A stretch of 64,000 nt of DNA from an uncultured Amphritea sp. Its GTDB lineage: Bacteria > Pseudomonadota > Gammaproteobacteria > Pseudomonadales > Balneatricaceae. Each line of letters opens with the position of its first letter. Position 1 is the stretch's first letter. The notes below the pieces were generated by a model that saw nothing but the letters and a program-made list of their open reading frames with translations, made no database searches and had not been told where the DNA came from. The DNA lies in assembly GCF_937127095.1 (NCBI RefSeq), contig NZ_CAKZLP010000084.1, positions 62,001 through 126,000 on the forward strand, given 5' to 3'. A program made the translations under genes and the position numbers. Shown here piece after piece: positions 32,768 to 40,964 of this stretch.

Positions 32768-35700
32768 ATGTCAGCTTTCCAGAAAATCCTCAAAGTACGG
32801 CGTCACTATAACAAGTGGGTCGCTGACCAGACGCTGGAAGATTACGCGCTACGTTTTACTGCGCGTAAAGGGCGTCATATGAGTATCTCTAAGGTGGGTA
32901 AAACCGCGCTGGGGGCTGCTTCGTTTCTGGCGCTTGAGGGGCTGGCTGCAGCGGTAACCCTGAGTTATGGCTTCACTAATACCGTGATTGCGATGCTGGC
33001 GGTGTGTCTGGTGTTGTTTATTACCGGTTTGCCGATCGCTTATTACTCTGCCAAGCATGGTCTGGATATCGATCTGCTCACCCGGGGGGCCGGGTTTGGT
33101 TATCTGGGGTCTACCCTGACGTCGCTGATCTACGCCTCCTTTACCTTTATCTTCTTTGCTATTGAAGCCGCGATTCTGGCGTCGGCACTAAAAGCGTTGT
33201 TTGGCATTCCGCTGGCGCTGGGCTATCTGCTCTGTGCGGTGGCGGTTATTCCCATTGTGACCCACGGTATTACGGCGATCAGCCGGTTTCAGGTGGCGAC
33301 CCATAATCTCTGGGTAGCACTACAGCTGGCGGCAATTGGGGTGGCGCTCTGGTATGAGTTTGACAGCTTGCAGGGCTGGACTGAGTTCAGTCCGGGCATG
33401 GGGGCAAGCGCCAGCGGTGAATTTGACATCATCATGTTTGGCGCGGCGGTGTCGGTGTTTTTCGCGCTGTTTGCACAGATCGGCGAGCAGGTGGATTATC
33501 TGCGTTTTATGCCGGAGAAGACCGAAGCGAATAAAAAGCAGTGGTGGTTCTGGCTGATTCTGGCCGGTCCCGGCTGGGTCTTCACCGGCATGATCAAGAT
33601 GTTGCTGGGATCCTTTCTGGCCTATCTGGCGATTACCCAGGGGATGAGTGTTGTCGAGGCATCCGATCCCACCTATATGTATCAACGGGTGTTCCAACTG
33701 ATGACCGGCTCGCCGGAGATTGCACTGCTGCTGGCGGCGCTGATGGTGGTGGTCTGTCAGATGAAGATCAATGTGACCAACGCCTACGCCGGGTCTATCG
33801 CCTGGTCGAACTTCTTTTCCCGCCTTACTCACAGCCACCCGGGACGGGTAGTCTGGCTGGTGTTTAACGTCACCATTGCGCTGATTCTGATGGAGCTGGG
33901 CATCTATCAGGCACTGGAAGCGATTCTGGGGATCTTTGCGATTATTGCTATTAGCTGGCTGGCGTCGTTGTCAGCGGATCTTCTGATCAATAAGCCGCTG
34001 GGGCTGAGTCCGCCGGAGATCGAATTCAAACGCGGTCATCTGTACGATATCAACCCGGTGGGGATGGGCTCAATGGTGATCTCTACCGCACTGGGGATGC
34101 TGAGTTATCTGGGGCTGTTTGGTGAGGTGGCGCGTAACCTGTGTCACTTTGTCAGTCTTGCCAGCTGTTTTGTTTGTGTGCCGCTGATCGCCTGGCTGAC
34201 CGGCGGTCGCTACTATATTGCCCGCACCAATGAAGAGCTGAATCAGTATATCCGTCTGGTGCCTGTGCATGGCAGCACGGGTACCGCCAGCATTGTCACC
34301 TGCGGTATCTGCGAGAACGATTTTGAACGCGAGGATATGAGTTACTGTCCCGCCTATGATCTGCCGATCTGTTCACTCTGTTGCTCGCTCGATGTGCGCT
34401 GCCTGGATAACTGTAAGCCCAAGGCACGGCTCTCCCGTCAGGTGATGGAGATGCTGCATCTGTTTCTGCCGCGCCGGGCGGTGAAGCTGGTCAGCTCCCG
34501 TCTGGGTAAATTTATTGCGCTGTTGCTGGTGGTCAATCTGGTGCTGGGGGCGTTGCTGGCGGTTATCTACCGACAATTAGCACCGGCAACCGCGGAGGAA
34601 ACAGCACTGGTGCTGCAGACCATCTGGACCCTGTTCTTTACCCTGTTTATCGCCTCGGGTGTGGTTACCTGGCTGTTTCTGCTGACCCATGAAAGCCGGG
34701 TCGTCGCCCAGCAGGAATCCAACCGGCAGACGATGAAGCTGACCCGTGAGGTTGAGGCGCACGAGCAGACCGATCTTGAACTGCAGCAGGCGAAAGAGCT
34801 GGCGGAGCGGGCTAATGCGGCCAAGAGTCGTTATCTTTCGGGTATCAGTCATGAACTGCGTACGCCGCTGCAGTCGATTCTGGGGTATGCTCAGCTGTTG
34901 CGTGAACGTTCCGAGCTGCAGGAAGATCAGCGGCGGGGGCTGGATATTATCCATCGTAGCGGTCTCTACCTGACTGACCTGATTGAAGGGCTGCTGGATA
35001 TCTCCAAGATCGAAGCGGGGCGCTTAGATCTGCATCGCAACCAGGTTCATCTGCCCGAGCTGATCGAACAGCTGGATGAGATGTTTCGGTTACAGGCATT
35101 GCAGAAGGGAATTGAGTTTAACTGTCATATTGCCAACCCGCTGCCGCAGCGGATCGTCACCGACGAGAAACGGCTACGGCAGATTCTCATCAACGTGCTG
35201 TCTAATGCGGTGAAATACACACCGACCGGGCGGGTGGATTTTGATATTCGCTACCGCAATCAGGTGGCTGAATTCTCCATCAGGGATACCGGGCCGGGGA
35301 TCGATGAGTATCAGATGAAGCGGATCTTTGCGCCATTTGAACGGATTCGTAATCGGGATACTGCCCATCTGCCAGGCACCGGCCTGGGGCTGACCATCGT
35401 CAAGTTGCTCACCGAGATTATGGGGGGCGATCTGCAGGTGGAAAGCAGTCCCGGGCAGGGCAGTTGTTTCCGTATCTCCATGATGTTGCCCTGGGTCAGT
35501 AGTGAAGAGCTGACCCCGGTGTTACAGGAGAGGCGGATCATCGGCCATGAAGGTTATCAGCGCAGCCTCTGTCTGGTGGATGATGATCCGGTATTGCGAG
35601 GCTTGCTTGCCGATATTCTGATGCCACTGGGGTTTGCTATTAACGAAGCGCAGGACGCTGAGGCCTGTCTTGCATTGCTACAGCAGTGTGAGCCGGATCT

Positions 35701-36214
35701 GTTTCTGCTGGATATCTCTATGCCGGGCATGTCGGGTTTACAGCTGGCCAGTATCCTGCGCCAGCGCAAAGTGCCCGGCAAAATAGTGATGCTCTCTGCC
35801 GATGCCCGTGAGCTTTCCGCCCGTGATGAGGGCCACGGCAGTTATGATGATTATCTGGTTAAACCGGTTGCTAATCACCAGCTGTTGGAAACCCTGGGGC
35901 GTCATCTGGAGCTGAAATGGATCTATCGCGGCGAATCTGAACCGGCTAACACTCAACTGACGGAAGCGACTATTGCCGAGAAAGCGTCAGCTCCTGTCGC
36001 GGAGAGTGTTGCGATTCTGCAGCCGGATCATCCGTTGCTGCTGGAACTGAAAAACTGTGCCGAGCTGGGTTATCACAAAGGCGTGGTGCAGTGTCTGAAA
36101 GAGATTGAAGGGCTGGAGGTTCTGTCCCCGGGGGCATTAACCCATCTGCGACAGCTCAGTGAAAGTTTTCTGTTTGATAAGCTGGTCGTGTATCTGGAGA
36201 CCCAGAGTCAATGA
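32768..36214 (+). CDS. NCS1 permease-type hybrid sensor histidine kinase with receiver
   Basis: A 1148-residue membrane sensor. Residues about 1-500 are an NCS1 (purine/cytosine permease-like) module with about twelve helices and the family opening NKWVADQTLEDYALRFTA. A cysteine-rich loop of eight cysteines (512-549) may bind zinc. Two further helices, a coiled coil, the HisKA box (H695 in SHELRTP), a HATPase domain (NVLSNAVKYTP; GTGLGLTIVK) and a receiver (D982 in LLDISMPG) follow. The ATG at 32768 has AGGA in front; an earlier GTG run is less likely. It may sense urea or a nucleobase while resembling a transporter, as CbrA does for histidine. It overlaps the next regulator by four bases. 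Confidence 0.9.
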   Translation: MSAFQKILKVRRHYNKWVADQTLEDYALRFTARKGRHMSISKVGKTALGAASFLALEGLAAAVTLSYGFTNTVIAMLAVCLVLFITGLPIAYYSAKHGLDIDLLTRGAGFGYLGSTLTSLIYASFTFIFFAIEAAILASALKALFGIPLALGYLLCAVAVIPIVTHGITAISRFQVATHNLWVALQLAAIGVALWYEFDSLQGWTEFSPGMGASASGEFDIIMFGAAVSVFFALFAQIGEQVDYLRFMPEKTEANKKQWWFWLILAGPGWVFTGMIKMLLGSFLAYLAITQGMSVVEASDPTYMYQRVFQLMTGSPEIALLLAALMVVVCQMKINVTNAYAGSIAWSNFFSRLTHSHPGRVVWLVFNVTIALILMELGIYQALEAILGIFAIIAISWLASLSADLLINKPLGLSPPEIEFKRGHLYDINPVGMGSMVISTALGMLSYLGLFGEVARNLCHFVSLASCFVCVPLIAWLTGGRYYIARTNEELNQYIRLVPVHGSTGTASIVTCGICENDFEREDMSYCPAYDLPICSLCCSLDVRCLDNCKPKARLSRQVMEMLHLFLPRRAVKLVSSRLGKFIALLLVVNLVLGALLAVIYRQLAPATAEETALVLQTIWTLFFTLFIASGVVTWLFLLTHESRVVAQQESNRQTMKLTREVEAHEQTDLELQQAKELAERANAAKSRYLSGISHELRTPLQSILGYAQLLRERSELQEDQRRGLDIIHRSGLYLTDLIEGLLDISKIEAGRLDLHRNQVHLPELIEQLDEMFRLQALQKGIEFNCHIANPLPQRIVTDEKRLRQILINVLSNAVKYTPTGRVDFDIRYRNQVAEFSIRDTGPGIDEYQMKRIFAPFERIRNRDTAHLPGTGLGLTIVKLLTEIMGGDLQVESSPGQGSCFRISMMLPWVSSEELTPVLQERRIIGHEGYQRSLCLVDDDPVLRGLLADILMPLGFAINEAQDAEACLALLQQCEPDLFLLDISMPGMSGLQLASILRQRKVPGKIVMLSADARELSARDEGHGSYDDYLVKPVANHQLLETLGRHLELKWIYRGESEPANTQLTEATIAEKASAPVAESVAILQPDHPLLLELKNCAELGYHKGVVQCLKEIEGLEVLSPGALTHLRQLSESFLFDKLVVYLETQSQ

Positions 36215-37134
36215 ATATGAGTGAAAACGGATCAACGCGTAATGACGTAGTGCTGGTGGTGGATGACTCCCCCAATGCGCTAAGCCTGATCAACGATGCA
36301 CTGGAAGGTGCGGGGCTGGATATTCTGGTGGCGCTGGAGGGGCGTCAGGCGTTGACCATCTGTAAGCGAATCCGTCCCGATATCATCCTCATGGATGCGG
36401 TGATGCCGGTAATGGATGGTTTTGAAACCTGCCGCAAGTTGAAGGCAGACCCGGATCTGGCCACCATCCCGGTAGTGTTTATGACCGGCCTGACCGATAC
36501 CGATGATATTGTCCGCGGGCTGGATAGCGGCGGAGTGGATTATCTGACTAAGCCGATCAGTCCCAATGAGTTGCTGGCGCGCATCCGGGTACATCTGGGG
36601 AATGCCCGCCAGACCAGCAGTGTTCATAGTGCGCTGGATAGTACCGGCCAGCATCTGCTGACGGTGGGCAGTGATGGCCTGCTACGCTGGGCAACGCCCC
36701 GGGCTTACGCCTTGCTGGGGCGGGCAGGTGTGACCGAACAGCTGCAGGAAGATAGCCTGTTACCGCAGATTCAAAACTGGCTGACCCATAGCCCGTTAGA
36801 ACAGGAGCGGATGGTGGTTAAACACCTGGACTACCCGCTAACCCTCAAACTGATCGGTTATCAGAGTAATGGTGAAGTGCTGATGCAGCTGATCGATGGC
36901 AATAAGCCTACCGGTCCCGAACTGCTGAAACAGGAGCTGGAGCTGACCGAACGGGAAGCGGAGGTGCTGTTCTGGCTGGCCAACGGCAAAACCAATCGCG
37001 AGATCGCCGAAATTCTCGAAATCAGCCCCCGTACCATCAATAAACATCTGGAGCAGATCTTCCCCAAACTCGGAGTTGAAAACCGCACCGCCGCGGCGGG
37101 GGTTGCGCTTAGACTGATTGCTAGTCATGAGTAA
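36211..37134 (+). CDS. LuxR-type response regulator paired with the NCS1-kinase
   Basis: A 307-residue regulator. The N-terminal receiver has VVDDSPNALSLI and D in IILMDAVMPVMDG, with K in YLTKPISPNE. A middle region of about 80 residues resembles a degenerate PAS fold. The C-terminal LuxR HTH reads ELTEREAEVLFWLANGKT, then EIAEILEISPRTINKHL. It overlaps the kinase stop as ATGA. Targets are not shown; the urea operon 10 kb downstream is a plausible one because similar permease-kinase pairs accompany urea and purine genes. Confidence 0.88.
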   Translation: MNMSENGSTRNDVVLVVDDSPNALSLINDALEGAGLDILVALEGRQALTICKRIRPDIILMDAVMPVMDGFETCRKLKADPDLATIPVVFMTGLTDTDDIVRGLDSGGVDYLTKPISPNELLARIRVHLGNARQTSSVHSALDSTGQHLLTVGSDGLLRWATPRAYALLGRAGVTEQLQEDSLLPQIQNWLTHSPLEQERMVVKHLDYPLTLKLIGYQSNGEVLMQLIDGNKPTGPELLKQELELTEREAEVLFWLANGKTNREIAEILEISPRTINKHLEQIFPKLGVENRTAAAGVALRLIASHE

Positions 37135-37241
37135 GAGCCGTAGCTAGAACGTCACAAAAAGCGTGACTTGCTAGTTGTTAGTGGCTAGGAAGAGCCTTCT
37201 TTTCTTTTGCGAAGGTAACCTGGGAGGGATGTGCGTTGTAA
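37135..37241 (+). repeat. Interspersed repeat, copy C, with conserved tail
   Basis: Begins at the base after the regulator stop codon. Core GAGCCGTAGCTAGAACG, hairpin GTCAC-AAAAAGC-GTGAC, then TTGCTAG and GTTAGTGGCTAGGAAGAGCC, ending 37196. The following 45 bp, with AGGTAACCTGGGAGGGATGT, are repeated after copy D. Copies C and D are thus a direct repeat of about 107 bp flanking the toxin-antitoxin locus. Confidence 0.85.
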
Positions 37242-37319
37242 GTGCGTTTTGTTGCAATGGGTTGCATCTACTCAGCACAGCGGGTGATTCAAAAATGAAG
37301 GGTTAAATGTTTGAAGGGG

Positions 37320-37609
37320 CTACCAACGCTTTGGAAGACGTCGGGAACTATGAAAAATACGAAGGATCTCAATACGATCTAATCCAGGCCTGACTCGGTA
37401 AGGAATGATGTAGCGGGTATTGGGAACAATGAGTTCGCGTGTACCCGGTATGCGACCAGTGTTGCCCATGGTGCGGTTATCGGAGATAAACTAACGGAAT
37501 CGAAGATCCGTTGAACCACCAACTTAGCCGCGGTGGGGTCATCTTTAGCAATGTATTCAGCTTCATCATTAAGGTTTTGCAAAGCTTTGCTGAGCCATTT
37601 AACCTGCAT
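37320..37609 (-). pseudogene. parE: ParE/RelE-family toxin gene, frameshifted
   Basis: From the ATG at 37609 the frame reads a normal ParE N-terminus, MQVKWLSKALQNLNDEAEYI, as far as FDSVSL. At about 37486-37493 one base appears missing. The frame as it stands runs to a stop at 37379 (76 residues). The neighbouring frame resumes with DNRTMGNTGRIPGTRELIV and continues through PYRVRPGLDRIEILRIFHSS to a stop at 37320, a typical ParE C-terminus. The repaired product would be about 96 residues. The gene overlaps its antitoxin by 11 bases. Inactivation is likely, though a sequencing error must be excluded. Confidence 0.85.
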
Positions 37610-37841
37610 TTACTCCCCACTTGGCAAATGACTTGGTTACGTCCTGATCGGTGGCAAATTCGCCGCTGTCCGCTTCCTTAATGGCGTCTTTGATCTCTTG
37701 AATCTGCCACTCATTAAGCTCAATAAAATCGCGTAGAGCTTCAGTCGCTAATAATGACTTGGATCGGTTAGTTACATCAGAAAGTTTTTCAAGTCTTTGT
37801 TTTAATTCGGCTTCCATGTGAATTGTTATGGTTGTTGACAT
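37599..37841 (-). CDS. parD: ParD-like ribbon-helix-helix antitoxin
   Basis: An 80-residue antitoxin with the RHH/CopG DNA-binding strand TITIHMEAELKQRLEKL at the N-terminus and a C-terminal toxin-binding helix. Intact, unlike its toxin partner. The operator candidate at 37852 lies ten bases before the start. It may still bind DNA or a toxin encoded elsewhere. Confidence 0.88.
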   Translation of the reverse strand: MSTTITIHMEAELKQRLEKLSDVTNRSKSLLATEALRDFIELNEWQIQEIKDAIKEADSGEFATDQDVTKSFAKWGVNAG

Positions 37842-37851
37842 AGTAAAACCT

Positions 37852-37878
37852 CTAAAGTGTACGACCAGTACACTTTAG
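37852..37878. promoter_or_regulatory. Antitoxin autoregulatory operator palindrome
   Basis: A perfect 11-bp inverted repeat, CTAAAGTGTAC-N5-GTACACTTTAG, directly upstream of parD. Fits binding of an RHH dimer pair. Confidence 0.7.
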
Positions 37879-37938
37879 CACAACTATAAAAAAGCGCATC
37901 TGAGAAAAATTCAGTTCGAGGTCTTATCTCATAAACAT

Positions 37939-38044
37939 CCGTAGCTAGAACGTCACAAAAAGCGTGATTTGCTCGTTGTTAGTGGCTAGGAAGAGCCTTT
38001 TTTACTTCTGTAAAGGTAACCTGGGAGGGATGTACGTAGTAAGA
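37939..38044 (+). repeat. Interspersed repeat, copy D, with conserved tail
   Basis: CCGTAGCTAGAACG, hairpin GTCAC-AAAAAGC-GTGAT (one G-T pair), TTGCTCG, GTTAGTGGCTAGGAAGAGCC, then the same AGGTAACCTGGGAGGGATGT tail as copy C. It closes the segment containing parDE. Confidence 0.85.
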
Positions 38045-38355
38045 AAGTTGTGATGGTGTGGGGTGAATCTGTCACTGTTCTTTAGTTATGCAAAACGCAA
38101 GATCTGTCCCGTTTATCTGAAGCATGATCTCAAGCTTATAGGGGCTTGATAATATTCCTATCCGGATACACGTTTTATCGCGTAAAGCGTTAGCTTCGGG
38201 AATGGCTGATCTGAAGAACAGATTCAGTCATCATAAGGTCTAAGAGGGATTGCCTTGCCGCGAGGCCAGACGCTATATTTAAACACCAGCATTGCACACT
38301 TCTCCCTATCTAATCTTGTAATCCAGCACTTGGACGTCAGGTTAAAGGAAAAACC
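38045..38355. other. Gene-free leader of the SBP-GGDEF gene
   Basis: 311 bp. It contains a short word, ATGCAAAACGCAAGATCTG (38088-38106), whose relative recurs inverted at 42105-42131 and more loosely at 45043-45064. No clear promoter was found. Nothing else recognised. Confidence 0.4.
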
Positions 38356-39837
38356 TTGTACATAAACGTTAGCCAGAAAATATCTACGAAAGGGCTGTTG
38401 ATTGTCTTGTTTGCAGGCTGGTTCCTGTTCGTCATGAACTCTGCTGTCGGCCAGACGACGGATGACATCGGCCTGACTCAGGCCGAAAGCGCCTATTTAA
38501 AAGCTAAAAAAGTACTACATGTTTGTGTTGACCCAGACCGCTTACCTTTTGATGGGGTGGATAAGAACAGGCAGCATGACGGGCTATCGAAAGATTACTT
38601 TGATATTTTTTCGCGCATGCTGGGTGTCGAGATGGTTGTGCCTGAAGTTCAGGACTGGAATGACCTGATCAGCAAGGCTAAGAGCCGCGAATGTGATGTG
38701 GTTTCTCAGATCAACGCCAGTGAAGAGCGCCGATCTTATCTGGATTTTACGACCCCCTATTTTTACCTGCCCTTAGCCGTTGTCACCCGTTATGACCGCA
38801 TTTTTGTAGAAGAGAGTCTTGAAGGGGCGGGGACTCAGTTCGCGGTGATCAAAGGTGATATCGCGATTGATAAACTCAGAAAGCGCTATCCCCGTATTGA
38901 CCTGATTGAAGTCAAAAATAATATTCAGGCGATGGAGCTTGTTTATGATGGCGAGGTATTTGGTTATATAGGCGCACAAGGTGCGGTAGCCTTCGCTATA
39001 CAGTCCCTTGATCTGAATAAATTGGCGGTAACCGGTAGTCTGCCTCTTCGCTATGAGCTATCGGTTGCCACGCGTAATGATGAGCCGTTACTGGGTAGCG
39101 CGTTTGAAAAGGCGGTTCTGCATATCGACCCGAAAGAGGGGCAGAGTATTCGTGATAAATGGATCGCGATAACGATTGAGAAGGTAACTGACTATACCCT
39201 GTTATGGCTGACCCTGCTTGTATTGGGAACCGTGCTGATTGTCTCACTGTATTGGAACCACTATTTAGCCAGGGCGAACAGGACCATTCTCGAGACGCTT
39301 AAAGACTTGCACGATGTCAGGGTTCAGCTTGAAGATCAGAACCTGTTGTTTAAACAGCAATCGATCACCGATGCTCTCACTGGAATCTACAATCGTCTAA
39401 AGCTGGATGAAGACCTTTGTTACGCCGTTAAACGATCGGAACGTACCAAAAGAGAGTTCTCTGTCATTTTGCTGGATATTGATAACTTTAAACTGGTGAA
39501 TGATAGCTTCGGTCATCTGCTTGGAGATGAGGTGCTTAAAGCCTTTGCAGCACTGTTAGTCAGCGCTGTTCGTCAGACTGATATTGTCGGACGGTGGGGT
39601 GGCGAAGAGTTTCTTATCATCTGTCCCGACACGGATCTGCAGGGCGTCAGTGTGCTGGCCGAGCAGCTGAGAAAGAAGATTGCTGAGCATCCTTTTCCTG
39701 AAGAGAAGTCTCTCAATGCAAGCTTGGGTGTTGTTGCTCACAACCGTGATGAACAAGCCGATGCTGTTATCGCCCGCGTCGATAAAGCACTGTATCGCGC
39801 CAAGGACAAAGGACGTAATCGGGTTGAGGTGGGTTAA
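38356..39837 (+). CDS. Diguanylate cyclase with periplasmic solute-binding sensor
   Basis: A 493-residue protein: signal/anchor helix (about 12-32), a family-3 extracellular solute-binding domain (about 50-275), one membrane helix (about 283-303), a short coiled coil and a GGDEF domain. The active site reads GGEEF and an RQTD inhibitory site lies five residues before it, so it should make cyclic di-GMP with product control. The best start is TTG at 38356 with AAAGGA seven bases upstream. An amino-acid-like ligand is expected from the sensor family. Repeat copy E starts eight bases after the stop. Confidence 0.9.
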   Translation: MYINVSQKISTKGLLIVLFAGWFLFVMNSAVGQTTDDIGLTQAESAYLKAKKVLHVCVDPDRLPFDGVDKNRQHDGLSKDYFDIFSRMLGVEMVVPEVQDWNDLISKAKSRECDVVSQINASEERRSYLDFTTPYFYLPLAVVTRYDRIFVEESLEGAGTQFAVIKGDIAIDKLRKRYPRIDLIEVKNNIQAMELVYDGEVFGYIGAQGAVAFAIQSLDLNKLAVTGSLPLRYELSVATRNDEPLLGSAFEKAVLHIDPKEGQSIRDKWIAITIEKVTDYTLLWLTLLVLGTVLIVSLYWNHYLARANRTILETLKDLHDVRVQLEDQNLLFKQQSITDALTGIYNRLKLDEDLCYAVKRSERTKREFSVILLDIDNFKLVNDSFGHLLGDEVLKAFAALLVSAVRQTDIVGRWGGEEFLIICPDTDLQGVSVLAEQLRKKIAEHPFPEEKSLNASLGVVAHNRDEQADAVIARVDKALYRAKDKGRNRVEVG

Positions 39838-39845
39838 CAGTAAAA

Positions 39846-39927
39846 GAGCCGTAGCTAGACTTAAAAGAGCCGTAGCTAGACGTCACAAAGAGCGTGACTT
39901 GCTAGTGGTTAGTGGCTAGGAAGAGCC
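39846..39927 (+). repeat. Interspersed repeat, copy E, with duplicated 5' end
   Basis: GAGCCGTAGCTAGAC occurs twice, 21 bp apart, then hairpin GTCAC-AAAGAGC-GTGAC, TTGCTAG, GGTTAGTGGCTAGGAAGAGCC. The following 50 bp resemble the tail of copy G (TTCTTAAT then AAGC and TAAGTT). Confidence 0.85.
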
Positions 39928-40086
39928 ATTCTTAATGGGTTGAATGGCAAGCATCTAAGTTTAAGTGCTTTGTATGAAAGTTGTTATGCTGTGGCGGTAC
40001 AGAGCAATGTTTTCTAATGACAGGTAGGCAAAAAAAGGCTTGGCTCAGTTACGCTGCTTCATCGCATAGTGAAAGCTGGATTGCCT

Positions 40087-40104
40087 GTGATACTATAGTG
40101 ATAC
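40087..40104. promoter_or_regulatory. Direct repeat GTGATAC upstream of the phd-relE-like locus
   Basis: GTGATAC at 40087 and 40098, one helical turn apart, about 28 bp before the antitoxin start. Suits cooperative antitoxin binding over the promoter. Confidence 0.4.
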
Positions 40105-40131
40105 ATTTTACGGTTTAATGTTGGGTCCATC

Positions 40132-40389
40132 ATGAGAGTAGAGTTAGTTACAACGCTCAAACGCCAGGCAACCAAGATATTAGCTGATCTGCATGCGTCA
40201 AAAGAGCCTGTGTTAATTACTGAACATGGACAGCCCTCTGCGTATTTAGTTGATGTCGAGGACTATGAGTTCATGCAGCAGCGAATGGCGATACTTGAAG
40301 GGGTAGCGCGGGGCGAGCAGGCTATTAAAAATGGTGACATATTCTCTAATCAGGAAGCAGAAGAGAAGATGAGTAAGTGGCTGAAGTAA
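40132..40389 (+). CDS. Phd/YefM-family antitoxin
   Basis: An 85-residue antitoxin with the Phd/YefM fold: LKRQATKILADLHASKEPVLITEHGQ (given in pieces) then PSAYLVDVEDYEFM. The C-terminal half binds the toxin. It overlaps the toxin start by 13 bases. Flanked on both sides by repeat copies E and F. Confidence 0.9.
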   Translation: MRVELVTTLKRQATKILADLHASKEPVLITEHGQPSAYLVDVEDYEFMQQRMAILEGVARGEQAIKNGDIFSNQEAEEKMSKWLK

Positions 40390-40685
40390 TTTGGATAGCG
40401 TCTGCTCTTCATGATTTAAATGAGATCGCTGAATATATTGCTGTAAGCAACATGCCTGCCGCTAAAAAATTAACGCAGACGGTCTTTCATAAGATTACAA
40501 GGTTAGAGAGCCATCCTGAATCAGGTAAAGTTCCGCTCGAGTTAAAAGGCCTAAACTATCGAGAAATTTTAGTAAACCCATGCAGGATTTTTTATAAAGT
40601 GGATGGTGACCATGTTTATATACTTCATATAATGCGCCAGGAACGTGATCTAAGAAAATTCCTCATACAGGAGGATCGTAGCTAG
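40377..40685 (+). CDS. RelE/ParE-superfamily toxin
   Basis: A 102-residue toxin starting with GTG inside the antitoxin gene. ALHDLNEIAEYIAVSNMPAA, SGKVPLELKGLNYREILV and the C-terminal YILHIMRQERDLRKFL are typical of the RelE/ParE fold. Unlike the parE copy at 37320 it is intact. Its last codons and TAG stop (DRS*) are formed by the first bases of repeat copy F, so the repeat has shaped the C-terminus. Confidence 0.9.
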   Translation: MAEVIWIASALHDLNEIAEYIAVSNMPAAKKLTQTVFHKITRLESHPESGKVPLELKGLNYREILVNPCRIFYKVDGDHVYILHIMRQERDLRKFLIQEDRS

Positions 40686-40765
40686 ATGTCACAAAGGGCT
40701 GAAACAGCCGTAGCTAGACGTCATAAACAGCGTGACTTGCTAGTGGTTAGTGGCTAGGAAGAGCC
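40677..40765 (+). repeat. Interspersed repeat, copy F, with duplicated 5' end
   Basis: CGTAGCTAGATGTCACAAAG, then a second CGTAGCTAGACG with hairpin GTCAT-AAACAGC-GTGAC (one T-G pair), TTGCTAG and the standard GGTTAGTGGCTAGGAAGAGC end. It overlaps the toxin stop. Confidence 0.85.
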
Positions 40766-40964
40766 TTCTAAATAGACTTACTCGCAAATGTTTATGTTAA
40801 CTACGTTGTAAGACGGTTTTTTGTTTTTACAGTTTATTATCATCGGTTTCAACAAAGGCGCTGAACCCTTTAATTGAGACTCTTTAAGACCCGGCCTGTG
40901 CATGATTTGATGCGTTAATAAGGCCGGTATCCCTTGGTGTTGTTGATCGAGCTCTGGAATAGGT

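Noticed and set aside
39680..39919. 79-codon frame across the end of the SBP-GGDEF gene
   Set aside because: Out-of-frame translation of the GGDEF domain plus repeat copy E.
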